From: Microcyclospora pomicola
Lineage: Eukaryota; Ascomycota; Dothideomycetes; Capnodiales
Assembly: GCA_002786065.1 (NCBI GenBank)
Contig: NHNY01000015.1
Span: 310,001 to 374,000, forward strand
Length of the DNA: 64,000 nucleotides
Direction of reading: 5' to 3'
The notes beneath the pieces are model-generated. The model searched no databases, was not told the DNA's origin, and saw nothing but the letters and a program-made list of their open reading frames with translations. A program made the position numbers and the translations under genes. This document shows positions 54,534 to 64,000 of the stretch, one piece after another (position 1 is the first letter of the stretch; every line of letters begins with the position of its first letter).

Positions 54534-55374
54534 ATGTCAGCCATGGACACCATCCGCGACCTCACCAATGTATGCAACTCCCGCTGAGCTATGAGCTCGT
54601 GCCATTGGAGCAACCCCGAAAGCTGACGATGTTCCTCCTAGCCGTTCCACGCCTATATCTTTGGTTGGTCGCGTGCCCACCCCCGTGCTGAACATACTCT
54701 GTATGCAGTCGGTCTCGATTAGATGTAGCTGCTGACCACGGCTTGTTTTGTCGCACTCCCCCAGGCACGAGTTTCTGGTACTTCCTGCGCGGCATGGCGC
54801 GCGTCATCAGTCCGACCACAGTCATCTCGTGGTTCCGGCCGCCGGTCGATGCGCTGCTGGAGGCGAATGGTATGTCTCTGGCGGAAGCCATGGAGAGCCG
54901 TTCGGCGTCGAACGCAGGATGTATACGAGGATCTGCAGCTGACGTGAGGCAATCAGATCTCGAGATCTACAACGTCTGGACCGACGCATTCGGCCTGCTC
55001 GCCCTCGGCGCCATCCTGCTAGCTATGGCCGACGCCTTGCCGCTGCCCGCGTCCTGGACGGGCTCTGCGTTCGCCAACACCGATGCGGCCGTCGCGGCCA
55101 AGAAACCGTATGCGCGTGCGGCCATCATCATCACCATGTTCCACCACATCGCCACGGGCATTGGCGCCTGGCAGCACTGGAAGCTGGAATCTCACCATAC
55201 TCCGGTGCGTCTGTTTGGAGTTGTGGTTATGCTTGGAGGAAGTTTACTGACACGACGAAACAGGCGATGGACATCGGCGTCTACGGCAACATTGCGTTCA
55301 CTCTGCTCGGTGTGTTGGCGCTGCGGTACATCGGAGGTGAGTCGAAGACCGTGCCGGCCAAGAAGCTCCGATGA
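54534..55374 (+). CDS. Small polytopic membrane protein with a 22-nt exon
   Basis: Five exons fit in frame: 54534-54569 (MSAMDTIRDLTN), 54642-54663 (PFHAYIFG), 54765-54869, 54957-55204 and 55264-55374, giving 173 residues. The joined text reads GTSFWYFLRGMARVISPTTV, ISWFRPPVDALLEAN/DLEIY, NVWTDAFGLLALGAILLAMA, AAIIITMFHHIATGIGAWQH and AMDIGVYGNIAFTLLGVLAL. Three to four membrane helices can be seen, with a short C-terminal lysine tail (SKTVPAKKLR; the KKLR end is a weak ER-retrieval-like signal). I know this as a conserved ascomycete-type protein without a function. All junctions are GT-AG and phase-consistent. Exon 2 is inferred from frame, and its GTTGGT donor is not canonical. Confidence 0.75.
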
Positions 55375-56451
55375 ACGGCTCGGTCTGCATGAAGCGAACT
55401 GTCTGCTTTTGAGAAGCCCTCCGACATCTTCAAAGGTGATTTCGATGCATGCGGAGGAAAAGAACTGATCTACCCGCCAAGGGCAAGCGGCATGGGAATG
55501 AACCAAGCTGCCGTGTTCGATGGTAATGATAGTACGATACAAATGTACACTATGACAACAGTACGATCACTGGCAGATGTCCCCCATTGCATAGCCGCGC
55601 GAATACAGCGCCTATCATCCCAAGTCACGCCCACGGCTACTCACATACAATAGCAGCAGATGTAGACGAGTTCCCATATTCGAGTGTTTGAGGTACAGTG
55701 ATATCCCATCGAAGTGGCACCCTTCCTGCGGATCTCTTATGAGAAATGTCATGGTATACGGCTACTCACTTCTGGATACAAGTACTGCTTGAAATGTAAC
55801 ATGGGGGATTATCCCACCTGTACAGTCTTTTGGAATCGAACGTGCCAAATTGATTAGATAGCACACTAATACTGTGCTGGGGATCGGGCTATGGAGGCAG
55901 GATAGCACAGTACAGTACAAGGACATGGGAGAACCTTCACTTAGATGGCTTGGAAAACTGTATACGAATGGCTCGACCCGCTATGTGAATTGGTAGAAGA
56001 GTATGCATGTTCCACTCTCTGGATATACTGCAAGTGCAGAACGTAGGCTGGGGATCGACACTGGGTTCTCTCAGAGTTCGAATGTTGATGCACTGCAGTG
56101 GTAATTACTTGACCAAGACTGCGACGCTGAATCCCTGTGCAGCGAGAGTGTGAAAGTATATGTACATCTGGAGAGTAGAGCGCCATCATGCTCGAGATTC
56201 TTCCTGGCAGACCTCCGGAGCCTCACAGATAGTAATATCGCTTGAAGCCGATAATGTTGACCTCGAGCGCATGAGATGGTTGAGCAGGGTGTTGACGACC
56301 CAGATGCGCGGGTTCGCTCGCGATGATGCGGCCTGCGCAGTTGTCATCCCAGTTGATGGGGAAACTAAGCCGATGCCTGCGGTAGAATCTCTGAGGAACC
56401 CAATTTTCAAGAACGTATATATTTGTTTCAAATTCTTGTAGTTTCATCAAT
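55375..56451. other. Intergenic region, 1.1 kb
   Basis: 3' flank of the small membrane protein gene and the 5' flank of the tRNA gene. Contains a gcacagtacagtacaa sequence near 55908-55921. No coding pattern. Confidence 0.55.
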
Positions 56452-56547
56452 GGCCGTGTGGCCCAATGGCAAGGCGCTTGACTACGATCCACCTTCAAAC
56501 GTGGAGTTGCGATCAAGAGATTCCAGGTTCGACCCCTGGCACGGTCA
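56452..56547 (+). tRNA. tRNA-Arg(ACG) with intron
   Basis: The acceptor stem GGCCGTG pairs with CACGGTC (one G-T pair), with discriminator A at 56547. A D-arm GCCC...GGC follows. The anticodon stem CTTGA/TCAAG encloses C-T-ACG-A, with anticodon ACG at 56484-56486. A 24-nt intron (56488-56511) sits one base 3' of the anticodon, the canonical position for tRNA-splicing endonuclease. The T arm is CCAGG-TTCGACC-CCTGG. Mature length is 72 nt. ACG is deaminated to ICG and reads CGU/CGC/CGA. Internal A and B boxes are intact. Confidence 0.95.
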
Positions 56548-56551
56548 ATTC

Positions 56552-56555
56552 TTTT
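56552..56555 (+). terminator. Pol III terminator (T4)
   Basis: The first TTTT run begins five bases after the tRNA discriminator. A second tctcttcttttg run follows. Confidence 0.7.
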
Positions 56556-56732
56556 GTCTCTTCTTTTGTCAGTTTCATTTCTCTGTCTCCCTTTGCTAAA
56601 ATCCGTCATTTTGCTCTTCGCTTGGCTCAGGAGACTTCTACAGGTCTATGTTCGCCCTTTTGAGCAGTTCGATAGAGATGTCGATGTTTCGGGCTCGATA
56701 CGACAACATCCTGTCTCGCAGGCTACGCTAAA

Positions 56733-56799
56733 AAGTTCGACCCCTGGCATGACGCTGGAAAGTTCAACCCCTGGCACGGTGGACTGCGGTGTTTTTTTT
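56733..56799 (+). repeat. Two T-arm copies of the upstream tRNA-Arg, ending in T8
   Basis: The sequence gttcgacccctggcatg (56735-56751) and gttcaacccctggcacggt (56762-56780) repeat the tRNA's T-loop, T-stem 3' strand and acceptor 3' strand almost exactly, spaced 27 bp apart and each preceded by aaa. A run of eight T residues (56792-56799) follows. They keep the core of a B box (GTTCRACCC), the TFIIIC-binding element, without any A box or 5' half. They look like partial copies of the tRNA 3' half. Confidence 0.8.
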
Positions 56800-58078
56800 C
56801 TCCATGTCCCTTCTTCACTCTCAACAATCATCAACGTCTTCGCCAGACTTTAGGTACTAATCTTCATGCGCAACATGTTCCAGCTCAGACATATACCGAT
56901 GATTTGATGAATGTATCCACGACAAGTGACAACAGAGTAACGTAAAAAGCTCACAACCGCTCATATCCACGAACGTATACGCCCAGCGGTGTCCAGCTGC
57001 AATGGCCCTCTCCCTGTCAAGCTCCTCTGTGGATGCTTATCCTGTCCGTCACATTGATGCCTGAGTACAAGTGCTGCTTGAGATAGGATCCGGCTGCTTG
57101 GAATAACACGCAGTAGTCAGACATTGGAGAAATCTAACTGGGAGCTATCCCACGCATCTATAAGAGTATCGAGTGGTACCTGACTACCGATTTTGAGAAA
57201 CATGTTGACTTGTGCTGGGGAGAGCGCCGCGCGGGCAAAGTTGCACAATAGACGTCTTGCGTTCTACGCCATGGGCGTTATATCGAGATCGATAGAGCAA
57301 CAAGCAGGTATACAGCGGTGTCGTGCCGACGTGGTCGCATCCCTGGCACAGAGTGAGGACGCTCTGAGTACTGTAGGTAGCTAGACGTCTTTCAATCCAA
57401 GATGCGGTGGGGAACAGGTCCAGCAAGCACTTGTGCCTGTATTGGCATACCGCTCGTACGCATCTCGAGCACGACTTGGGAATTGGATGTAGTGGTATTG
57501 CGGTATGAGACTCCGTCGAGGAATCTCGTGGGGAGAGGGCCGTTTCGACCAGATACCAGTGGACGAAAGACAGCAGACGAGGTCCTTTGAATCACAGAGC
57601 AAGAGATATAGGATAGATTCGCGCGAATGGTGATATCAAACGTTTTCATGCAGGTGATTGACCTTGTGTATGTATATATCATGTATGAGCGAGGATACCC
57701 GTATCCGATTCTCCCATATTTTTGCCCACATGAGAGGAGTGTTCATTCATCCATTCATCCATCCTCAACATCCAAATCCACGACAGACCATGTCGGAGGC
57801 ATGTGTGTGTGCGTGTGTGTTAAGAAAAGCAAGGCGCGAAATGTGGTATCAAACTGACAAAAAAACAACCCAAAGGTGAAAAGAAGAAGAAAAGAACTGC
57901 ATAACCGGTCAATGCTGATGGATTCGTTCTGCTGACGTCCGGTGTTTTCATGTTCGCTGTTGCAAATGACATTTTTCCTGGACGCGTTGTCTGGGGACTG
58001 TGCTCTCCGTTCTGCTCCACCAGGGAGATTCTGACGAAACGGATACACACATGCCGATAGGTGAAAAGAGACAGGCTT
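56800..58078. other. Intergenic region, 1.3 kb
   Basis: Holds an attcatcc-type short repeat (about 57743-57763), a (gt)n run with one c (57802-57820) and the 3' flank of the C2H2 gene. No coding pattern is supported. Confidence 0.55.
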
Positions 58079-60430
58079 CTACCGCATCAGACTCTCCAGC
58101 TCGGCGTCCTCGATCCAGGGACCCTTCTCCTCCTCCGTGGCATTGAGCAAGCCCTCGGCACGCCGGAGGGTTTGGACGTCGAGGTCGGTCACGTAGGCAC
58201 GGCGCTGCTGGCCATCAAGGTCTGGCAGCGGGATGCGCACCTCGTGCTCCGCGTCGAGCATCATGTCGTCCTTCCACAGCCGGCGCTGGCCGTCGAAGAC
58301 GCAGAGCACGCGCTTGCGCATGCGCATGTTCTCGGGCGCGGCACCCCACGAAAGCGGGTAGTTCTTGCGGCGCTTGGAGCCCTTGGAGGCGGTCATGGGC
58401 CCGGCCAGAGGGACGCCACTCTTGGAGTGAGTGAGGCCTTTCTTCGGTCGCGACTGTATTGTGGTGTTGCGAGAGCCAGCCCCAGCTTTGGTGGATCTGC
58501 TGCCAAAGGTAGCATCATTGCTGTCGTCTTCGTCGACGTCCTCGTCAGCTTCCTCTTCCTGGTCGAATGAGGTTGATGCGGTGAAGTCAACCGAGGCCGG
58601 AAGCAGATGGCGCTCCATGGTTGCCAACACCTGCTTGTCATCCGCCATCGAGCCTAGGATCCTCTCGTTGATCGCCTCGCTTGGATCGGCCTGCTGGACG
58701 ACGCGCAACACACAGTCGTCGAGATGCTCGTAGAAGTCTTGCGCAGATGCGAAAGTGACATTACAAGTGGAGCACATGCCGGACATGTCGCGACCAGTGT
58801 AAGGCTTCTTCGCACCTGCTGATGGGCTCTTTCGTCGTGCGTTGGGAGGAGTCTGCTCAACCCCATGCACCGAGGTCAGATGCCGCTTGAACACATCCGC
58901 GCGGTTGAAGCTCTTCTCCGCGGCGCTACCACTGCCAGGACAGAAGCCACAGACCATCGTACCCTTGTAGTGGGTCAGGGTGTGACGGTTCTTGTCGTAC
59001 TTCCGTGCGAAACCCTTGATGTGGTATTCGCAAGTGGGGATGGGACACTTCTCGGGTCGCTCATTCTGGTGTGTGAGCATGTGTGCTTTGAGATCCTTTA
59101 CGTGTCGGCCGCAAGTCGGGATCGGGCAGAGACCTTTGTTGGAGTCTTCCGATGAATGTGAGGTTTGGCTGTGCTTCGAGTGTACGGACGATACCGATTG
59201 CCGTCTTGAGTGGTGGTATTGTGGGTAGGGTTGCCATGCTTGTGTGCGCATGTAAGGCGACACCGACCCCGCAGCCTTGCCGTTGGTCGGGCGGGGGCTT
59301 CGGAAGGAGTCTCTTGAAGGTACTGGAGAGGGTGCTTGTTGGTATGGCATGGGTTGAGGAGAGTGTGCGTGATGAGGCTCTGGGAAATGTGCGCCGGCAA
59401 ACGGTGCGGGTGAGTATGGCTGGATGAGAGCAGGATCTAGTACCGAAGTCAGCTTATTGTTGTCTTCCTTCACCAAGGCAAAGCCAGAGAAAAGAAATAA
59501 GAAAATGTGGAAGAGAAGAGACGGACAAGAGGTTTCAAGAGGGAGTACGAAAGCACCACTGGTCTGCGAAAAGGAAGAAGGCGCAAAGGTCGGTTTTGGC
59601 GCTTTTGGGCGAGGAGGAAGTTGACGTTCATCATAAGACTTCAACAACTGCGAGGGGGAGTGCTTGATAAGTTCGAGGATCGGCGAGGATGCAGAAGCTG
59701 GGGTGACAGGAGACTTGAAGATGTGGTCGCTTGGGCTGGTGGTGTCGAAGTCGTGGCACACCGAGAGGGCTGGTGTGTGGTGTTCGTGTGGGTTCACAGC
59801 ACGTCGATCTGTGGGGGACGGCCAGGTCGCGTGTTGGAGGGTATGCTGTGGTCGACACGGAGAAGAGATTGAAGAAGATTGGGGACACGATGTCTGCGAT
59901 TGAGAGAAAGAAGAAACGTCTGTAAACTCACCAACACAACCCTTGTTCGTCACCGGGATGGTCTCATAGTCGAATCCATTGGGGAATGGGGCGCCGTCAT
60001 CTTGGAATATGCCGGGAAGTACACTCAAGTGCTGTGACTGAGCCCACTCATTTGGTAATATGGGGTGCGTCGCTGGTGACCCCATGGCAGAGGAGATGGT
60101 GCTTTGGACTGAAGCACCGGAGTCGGATGGAGCGGAAAGGACCGGCGGGTGCTGCAGATCGAATGAATGTGAGGCAGAGTTGGAAGGTGAGTAGTTTGGA
60201 GTCGGGGCCTGCAGGCTGTTCTTGTACTGGAATGCATATTGTTCCGGGTTGTGGTATGCTGGTTGTGCTTGGTAAGAGTCAAAGGTCGATGCGTTGAGGT
60301 AGGCTTGATCTTGGTAGGTCGTGTATGGGAGTTGGCGCTCGTCCTGGTTCCATGATCCTTGGGATTGCTCCTGGTAGGGATAGAGGGTGAAATCGTTGGC
60401 GGCCATGGGGTGCGTAGTGTATGCAGACAT
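58079..60430 (-). CDS. C2H2 zinc-finger transcription-factor-like protein
   Basis: ATG 60430 (MSAYTTHPMAANDFTLYPYQ) opens 783 residues. The first ~430 are Ser/Pro/Gln/His-rich, as in activation regions. Fingers lie at about 434-520: CPIPTCGRHVKDLKAHMLTH, then CPIPTCEYHIKGFARKYDKN with RHTLTH, then CGFCPG...FNRADVFKRHLTSVH. A further half-finger is CSTCNVTFASAQDFYEHLDD with a final Cys. An acidic stretch (EEEADEDVDEDD) and a conserved-looking C-terminal domain (RKNYPLSWGAAPENMRMRKR, CVFDGQRRLWKDDMM) follow. The C-terminal block is a family mark of fungal C2H2 proteins I cannot name. A hydrophobic run (about residues 303-318) with a GT...TAG pair of 120 nt (59556-59437) suggests that an in-frame intron lies within the frame. 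Confidence 0.85.
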   Translation of the reverse strand: MSAYTTHPMAANDFTLYPYQEQSQGSWNQDERQLPYTTYQDQAYLNASTFDSYQAQPAYHNPEQYAFQYKNSLQAPTPNYSPSNSASHSFDLQHPPVLSAPSDSGASVQSTISSAMGSPATHPILPNEWAQSQHLSVLPGIFQDDGAPFPNGFDYETIPVTNKGCVGEFTDVSSFSQSQTSCPQSSSISSPCRPQHTLQHATWPSPTDRRAVNPHEHHTPALSVCHDFDTTSPSDHIFKSPVTPASASSPILELIKHSPSQLLKSYDERQLPPRPKAPKPTFAPSSFSQTSGAFVLPLETSCPSLLFHIFLFLFSGFALVKEDNNKLTSVLDPALIQPYSPAPFAGAHFPEPHHAHSPQPMPYQQAPSPVPSRDSFRSPRPTNGKAAGSVSPYMRTQAWQPYPQYHHSRRQSVSSVHSKHSQTSHSSEDSNKGLCPIPTCGRHVKDLKAHMLTHQNERPEKCPIPTCEYHIKGFARKYDKNRHTLTHYKGTMVCGFCPGSGSAAEKSFNRADVFKRHLTSVHGVEQTPPNARRKSPSAGAKKPYTGRDMSGMCSTCNVTFASAQDFYEHLDDCVLRVVQQADPSEAINERILGSMADDKQVLATMERHLLPASVDFTASTSFDQEEEADEDVDEDDSNDATFGSRSTKAGAGSRNTTIQSRPKKGLTHSKSGVPLAGPMTASKGSKRRKNYPLSWGAAPENMRMRKRVLCVFDGQRRLWKDDMMLDAEHEVRIPLPDLDGQQRRAYVTDLDVQTLRRAEGLLNATEEEKGPWIEDAELESLMR
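59437..59556 (-). other. Probable in-frame intron inside the C2H2 gene
   Basis: On the coding strand the segment begins GTGCTT, is strongly pyrimidine-rich, has a gctgac branch-like sequence and ends gtactag. It is 120 nt, without an in-frame stop, and encodes an out-of-place hydrophobic run (CPSLLFHIFLFLFSGFALV). Removing it would join FSQTSG to DPALIQPYSP. The donor is weak, so the exact ends are uncertain. Confidence 0.45.
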
Positions 60431-63400
60431 GGGAAGTAATCAATGTTCAGCGCAAGCGACTGCGTATAGCAGAAGCGGCTTGGGATTGCACCTCACGACA
60501 AGCTCTATATCTCGACGTTAGATACGATCGCGATACAGATCAAAGATCTATCATACGGATCAAGACTCACTGGTGATCGTGTGGAAGACCACTGACTGGT
60601 GTACTGTCCGGTCGGGCGTTGGATAGCTCCAGATCGAAATGGCTGGAGCGGATGGTGCGGTGGTGGATGTGGTAGGGCTGGAGGATGGCTGCACTGATCG
60701 ACGGATTCCTGAAACAATGGAGCTGCCTTATGAATATGAGTTGTCACAGACGTCGACGGAGGGTGCGCTGCTGGTGGTGCTGCTGGCCTTGACTGCTGAC
60801 TATGAGACCAGAATTAGGATGCGTGGGAGGCGAAGCCATCCTTTGTATAATAATACCCATCCGGGCCCGAACACCAAATGCGCAGCACGAGCCACGAACC
60901 CTGGTGAACGCATCTGTGCATAAGGCAAGCTCGCTAGCGTCGACGTTGTGCTCGTTAGCCTGCCCGCCCCTGCAGAAGCATGGATCAGACGGTGTGTCCG
61001 CCGTTTACAAGAGACCTGCGGTGCCGGCCTTTCGCGACCAGATTGGCGGCCAGAGAATCGTGTCGTCTGTTGGTCCAGTGTGATGGTACGCCGGGGGAGG
61101 ACCGACCAGACCACCGACCCTATTCGCTGCCGGCCATGTGGGGGAGACACCATCAGAGTCGTCGGTTGTATACGATCTCATCATGAAAGCCGACCGATAT
61201 CAAGGAGCTTGATCTCAAGCTGCTCGCCGCTCATCTCCGGGTGGGTTCGTGTCGTCGGTCTGCACTGGTAGCACGGGCATCGACCAGCACCAGCAGCGAG
61301 TCGGTCGTCTTCATCCCTCCCAGTACAGTCCAGAGTGGGGTCCTGGTGTGTGTGCCGAAGTCAGAGGCCACGGTGATTCGCGTAGGCGCGGCAGATCCGT
61401 TGCGGGTGTGGTGCATGTCGCGAGTCTGCGGTTGTGTGGCTTGGTCCTTGGAGGGAGCGGTGTCTGCAGCACTATTTCGGGTCTATCTCATACTCTTCCG
61501 GGCCTAGCGGGGTCAACTCGTCCCTCTCATTCGCCCGCCGTCCAGTTTCTGTGGGCTCTGCAGACTCTAGCGAGGTTTGGCAGCGCTCCTCTGACCGTCT
61601 CCAGGTCGGTCAACTAGTCACCGTACTCGACTGTACCTCGACGGCGAGGTGGAGTCGCAGACAACTCGACGTCACTCGGACACAGCATGGGGTATCTTTT
61701 AGTTCTCGTGGCACCTCTGGCGACGACGGCACCGCCTTGGTCGTCGGTGACGAGCATGCAGTTCTGGCCTCGTTCACCGGTTTGTCCTCGTCGAAACCGC
61801 AGAGGCCCCCAAACCTCGCACAGACAGAGTTCGACCCAGGCCCAGCGCCCGTTAGCATCGCTTGTCGCCCGATTTATCTCTGCATCATCCTGGACCGCAG
61901 ACGACAGTCTCATCCGATGGCTCTAGAGTGCTGGCGTGCTTGCCGGGCCCGGCGACCGTGCCTGTGGCATTCATTCACGATCCTTCAGGAATGCGGGCAA
62001 AGGCACGTTGTCTTGGAGAGGCGTTCGGGTCATCCTTGGACCTGCTCGCCAGCGTGCTGACGGTGCTGATTGGGCGCCGGATTGCCGTAGGGCTGATCAC
62101 TCGAGACAGCACGCAATCTCTGTTGCATGATTATCGTTGTGCCAGTATCGGGTGATTGGCTAGCGGGCGATAAGTGCTGGACTAGACCGCACGGCATTTC
62201 TCCCCCAAGCCAAACCCTGAGAGATGGACTGGACACTTCGTTTGTATCCGAGACGAGATTCACATGCTGCATGCTTGCTGATCCGCCGATGCTGCAAAAT
62301 GGAAAGGTCGATTATCTCACACACCACGTGAAGCTTCACGGTATTGGCTGTCCAGTAAGGCCACCCTCGGTCATCCCACAGCGGGATCTCTTTTCGTACC
62401 ATTACCTGTGCAGACAATAGACAAGTCCTACAGATAGATTACAGTACAGTAACTCTGATCTGTCCCGGCTCGACTCGCCATGGTTTGGGGGACTTGAGGG
62501 ACGGTGGTAATGGTTAGCATGTTCTGAACATCGCCTCCCGCCTGTCAGACGCCATGTGTCTAAACGCAGTATTTGTGGGGCAGTGGCTGCAGGCGCCCCC
62601 ATCCACAATGCGGTCGCTCCGATCGGCTGTGCGAGACTCTCTTGCATAAGCGGGAAACTCTGCTTGGTAGACACCAAGACCATAATAGACGAGCCATTAT
62701 GCCATTATGCCCTCGTCATGCATGTATGTAATACCGAAAACAAGTATTCTTCATAGCACCGTCGATAATCGTGTCGGATGGTGGAAGCTGCCGCGCGAGG
62801 TGCTTGTCATCATCACATGCCGAGGCCCGTCTGCCACGTTGTCGATCGACAAGTGTCTCACACGTGCCGGAGTGTATCCGAAGACAGTGATAGATAGGCA
62901 CCAACCACGCTCCGGCCAAGTGGTGGAGCTTGCGTCCGAGTGATCTTCATCATTCGAGATGCTGTTTTTCGATGTCCAGATCACCACTCAGCAAAAACGG
63001 CTCCTAGATGCGGTAATGCTGGCGGACATCAATCGTTCACCTCGACCAGCAGTTCCGTACTTCCGTTCCTTTGGTCAATCAAGAATGAAGGACAATCCAT
63101 GGCGAGATTGCATTCCGTCTCCGGTCCATCATATCGCGCCTGATCCCCGTCCTCCATCTGCTGCTCGCCGCTCGTCTGCGGTGAAACGCGTAAGCTCGGC
63201 GTGATGGTCTCTCCGTTGTGTGATCTCGCTCGCGGTAATGCTTGCAAGTATCACACGCGCGCCAACATCCTTCGTGCACCTTTAACGCAGCCATGTGCAC
63301 TGATCTTCCCTGGTTGCAGTCCAATCGATGTGGCGAACGGCTAAGGGGCGAGCTCTATCTCAAACATGTCCTTTGACTTGATTGCGTTCAGGATGCTTAG

Positions 63401-64000
63401 CGTGCATCGCAATCTAGTCCATTGCTGCCTCACCAGGTCCAGATCTGTACAATTTGCGAGATAGGGTGATAGGGCAGCAACACAACGCGACGATCAGCAC
63501 ACGGCCGTCGGACCCTTGCCTTGGACGCACGTGGGAGTTCGACAGCACCGTCTCACGAGTCACGGCCGGTAGCCGTGCCGACAACCTGCTGGACCACTTC
63601 GATTGGCAGAAATCGTGCTGATCAGACCGTAAGCCCGTAAGCATGGTCCCGAGAACACATGGCTTCGGGAGCGGGCGAAAGGCACATGGAAGCACAAGTA
63701 GAGGAGCCGATGTCGACCTTCTATCGAGACCAATCGACGACACCAGATGGCCTGGATGGACTGCTTCCAACAGCACCTGCAGCTATTAATTGCTTCACGC
63801 TACTGTCTAGAGCGGCACTCGAAAGCCAACAACACCCTGAGCAAGCCGTCTTCGCTTAATACTGACTTTGGAACATCTGCTGGTGAAGCTGGCTGATGGA
63901 CGTTGAGCGCATACTCTTTCGAGTCTCTAGTCGTGCTAGTCTTTCGCTCTGCCAGAACGATCCAGCATGACCCTGGCACATCAGGGCTTGTCTCGCCCCT
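60431..64000. other. 3.6-kb region without a supported gene
   Basis: The first few hundred bases are the leader/promoter of the C2H2 gene. Between about 60.9 and 62.2 kb the reverse strand shows several protein-like pieces in different frames (for example SSPTTKAVPSSPEVPRELKD, ERDELTPLGPEEYEIDPK, APTRITVASDFGTHTRTP), separated by stops and without a model. Around 63.0-63.9 kb forward frames are open but undiagnostic. The window ends here, so a gene running off the right edge cannot be excluded. Confidence 0.5.

Noticed and set aside
61434-62060. 208-codon forward frame
   Set aside because: A high-GC stretch opens several frames at once here. This one shows no pattern and competes with reverse-strand text.
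63000-63330. Reverse text ACDTCKHYRERD suggesting a Zn2Cys6 cluster
   Set aside because: Only one CxxC pair is present, with no further cysteines at the required spacing.
1-64000. Transposons, old viral elements, CRISPR arrays, rRNA genes
   Set aside because: I found no transposase, integrase, reverse-transcriptase or capsid motifs, no terminal repeats, no spaced repeat array and no rRNA-like sequence.

Overview
The window is nuclear DNA of a filamentous ascomycete fungus, most likely a dothideomycete of the Capnodiales/Mycosphaerellales type. The evidence is short GT-AG introns (about 50-90 nt), long serine/proline-rich regulatory proteins, and recognisable fungal genes: separase, PPZ-type phosphatase, COX10, 40S ribosomal protein S2, a DUF3431 protein, a DUF5321 mitochondrial protein and a monocarboxylate-type MFS permease. 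The lineage is inferred from the style of the proteins, not from a search. Genes are widely spaced on both strands, with intergenic stretches of 0.5-3.5 kb. I see no rRNA, CRISPR array, insertion sequence or recognisable transposon.

Layout. 1-10.9 kb: the 3' end of an unidentified gene, an unidentified gene broken by an 11-bp duplication, an F-box-like gene, a small two-CxxC protein, a minimal MGMT-like DNA alkyltransferase, a SET protein, an unresolved coding-like stretch and a DUF5321 mitochondrial membrane protein. 12.5-24.4 kb: two very long reverse-strand genes, a methyltransferase-fold protein with a ~1300-residue disordered N-terminus and a C-terminal BRCT protein, with a decayed ankyrin-like gene between them. 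24.7-30.9 kb: separase, head to head with the BRCT gene across a 310-bp promoter that carries two adjacent ACGCG boxes.

31-47 kb: a TRA2-like RRM protein, a DUF3431 type II membrane protein, a disordered protein with a conserved fungal N-terminus, a proline/glutamine-rich conserved protein head to head with COX10, a doubtful overlapping gene pair at 42.9-43.7 kb, a PPZ phosphatase and RPS2. 48-60 kb: an AT-hook/EVE-domain protein, a four-exon MFS permease, a five-exon small membrane protein with a 22-nt exon, an intron-containing tRNA-Arg(ACG) followed by two copies of its T-arm, and a C2H2 zinc-finger protein. The last 3.5 kb hold no gene I can support.

Most genes are housekeeping or cell-cycle genes, and there is no secondary-metabolite or other obvious functional cluster. 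The best functional pairing is the separase/BRCT divergent pair. Several gene models have splice choices that keep the frame (RRM gene, MFS gene, C2H2 gene), and at least four intergenic stretches look like decayed or unannotated genes.
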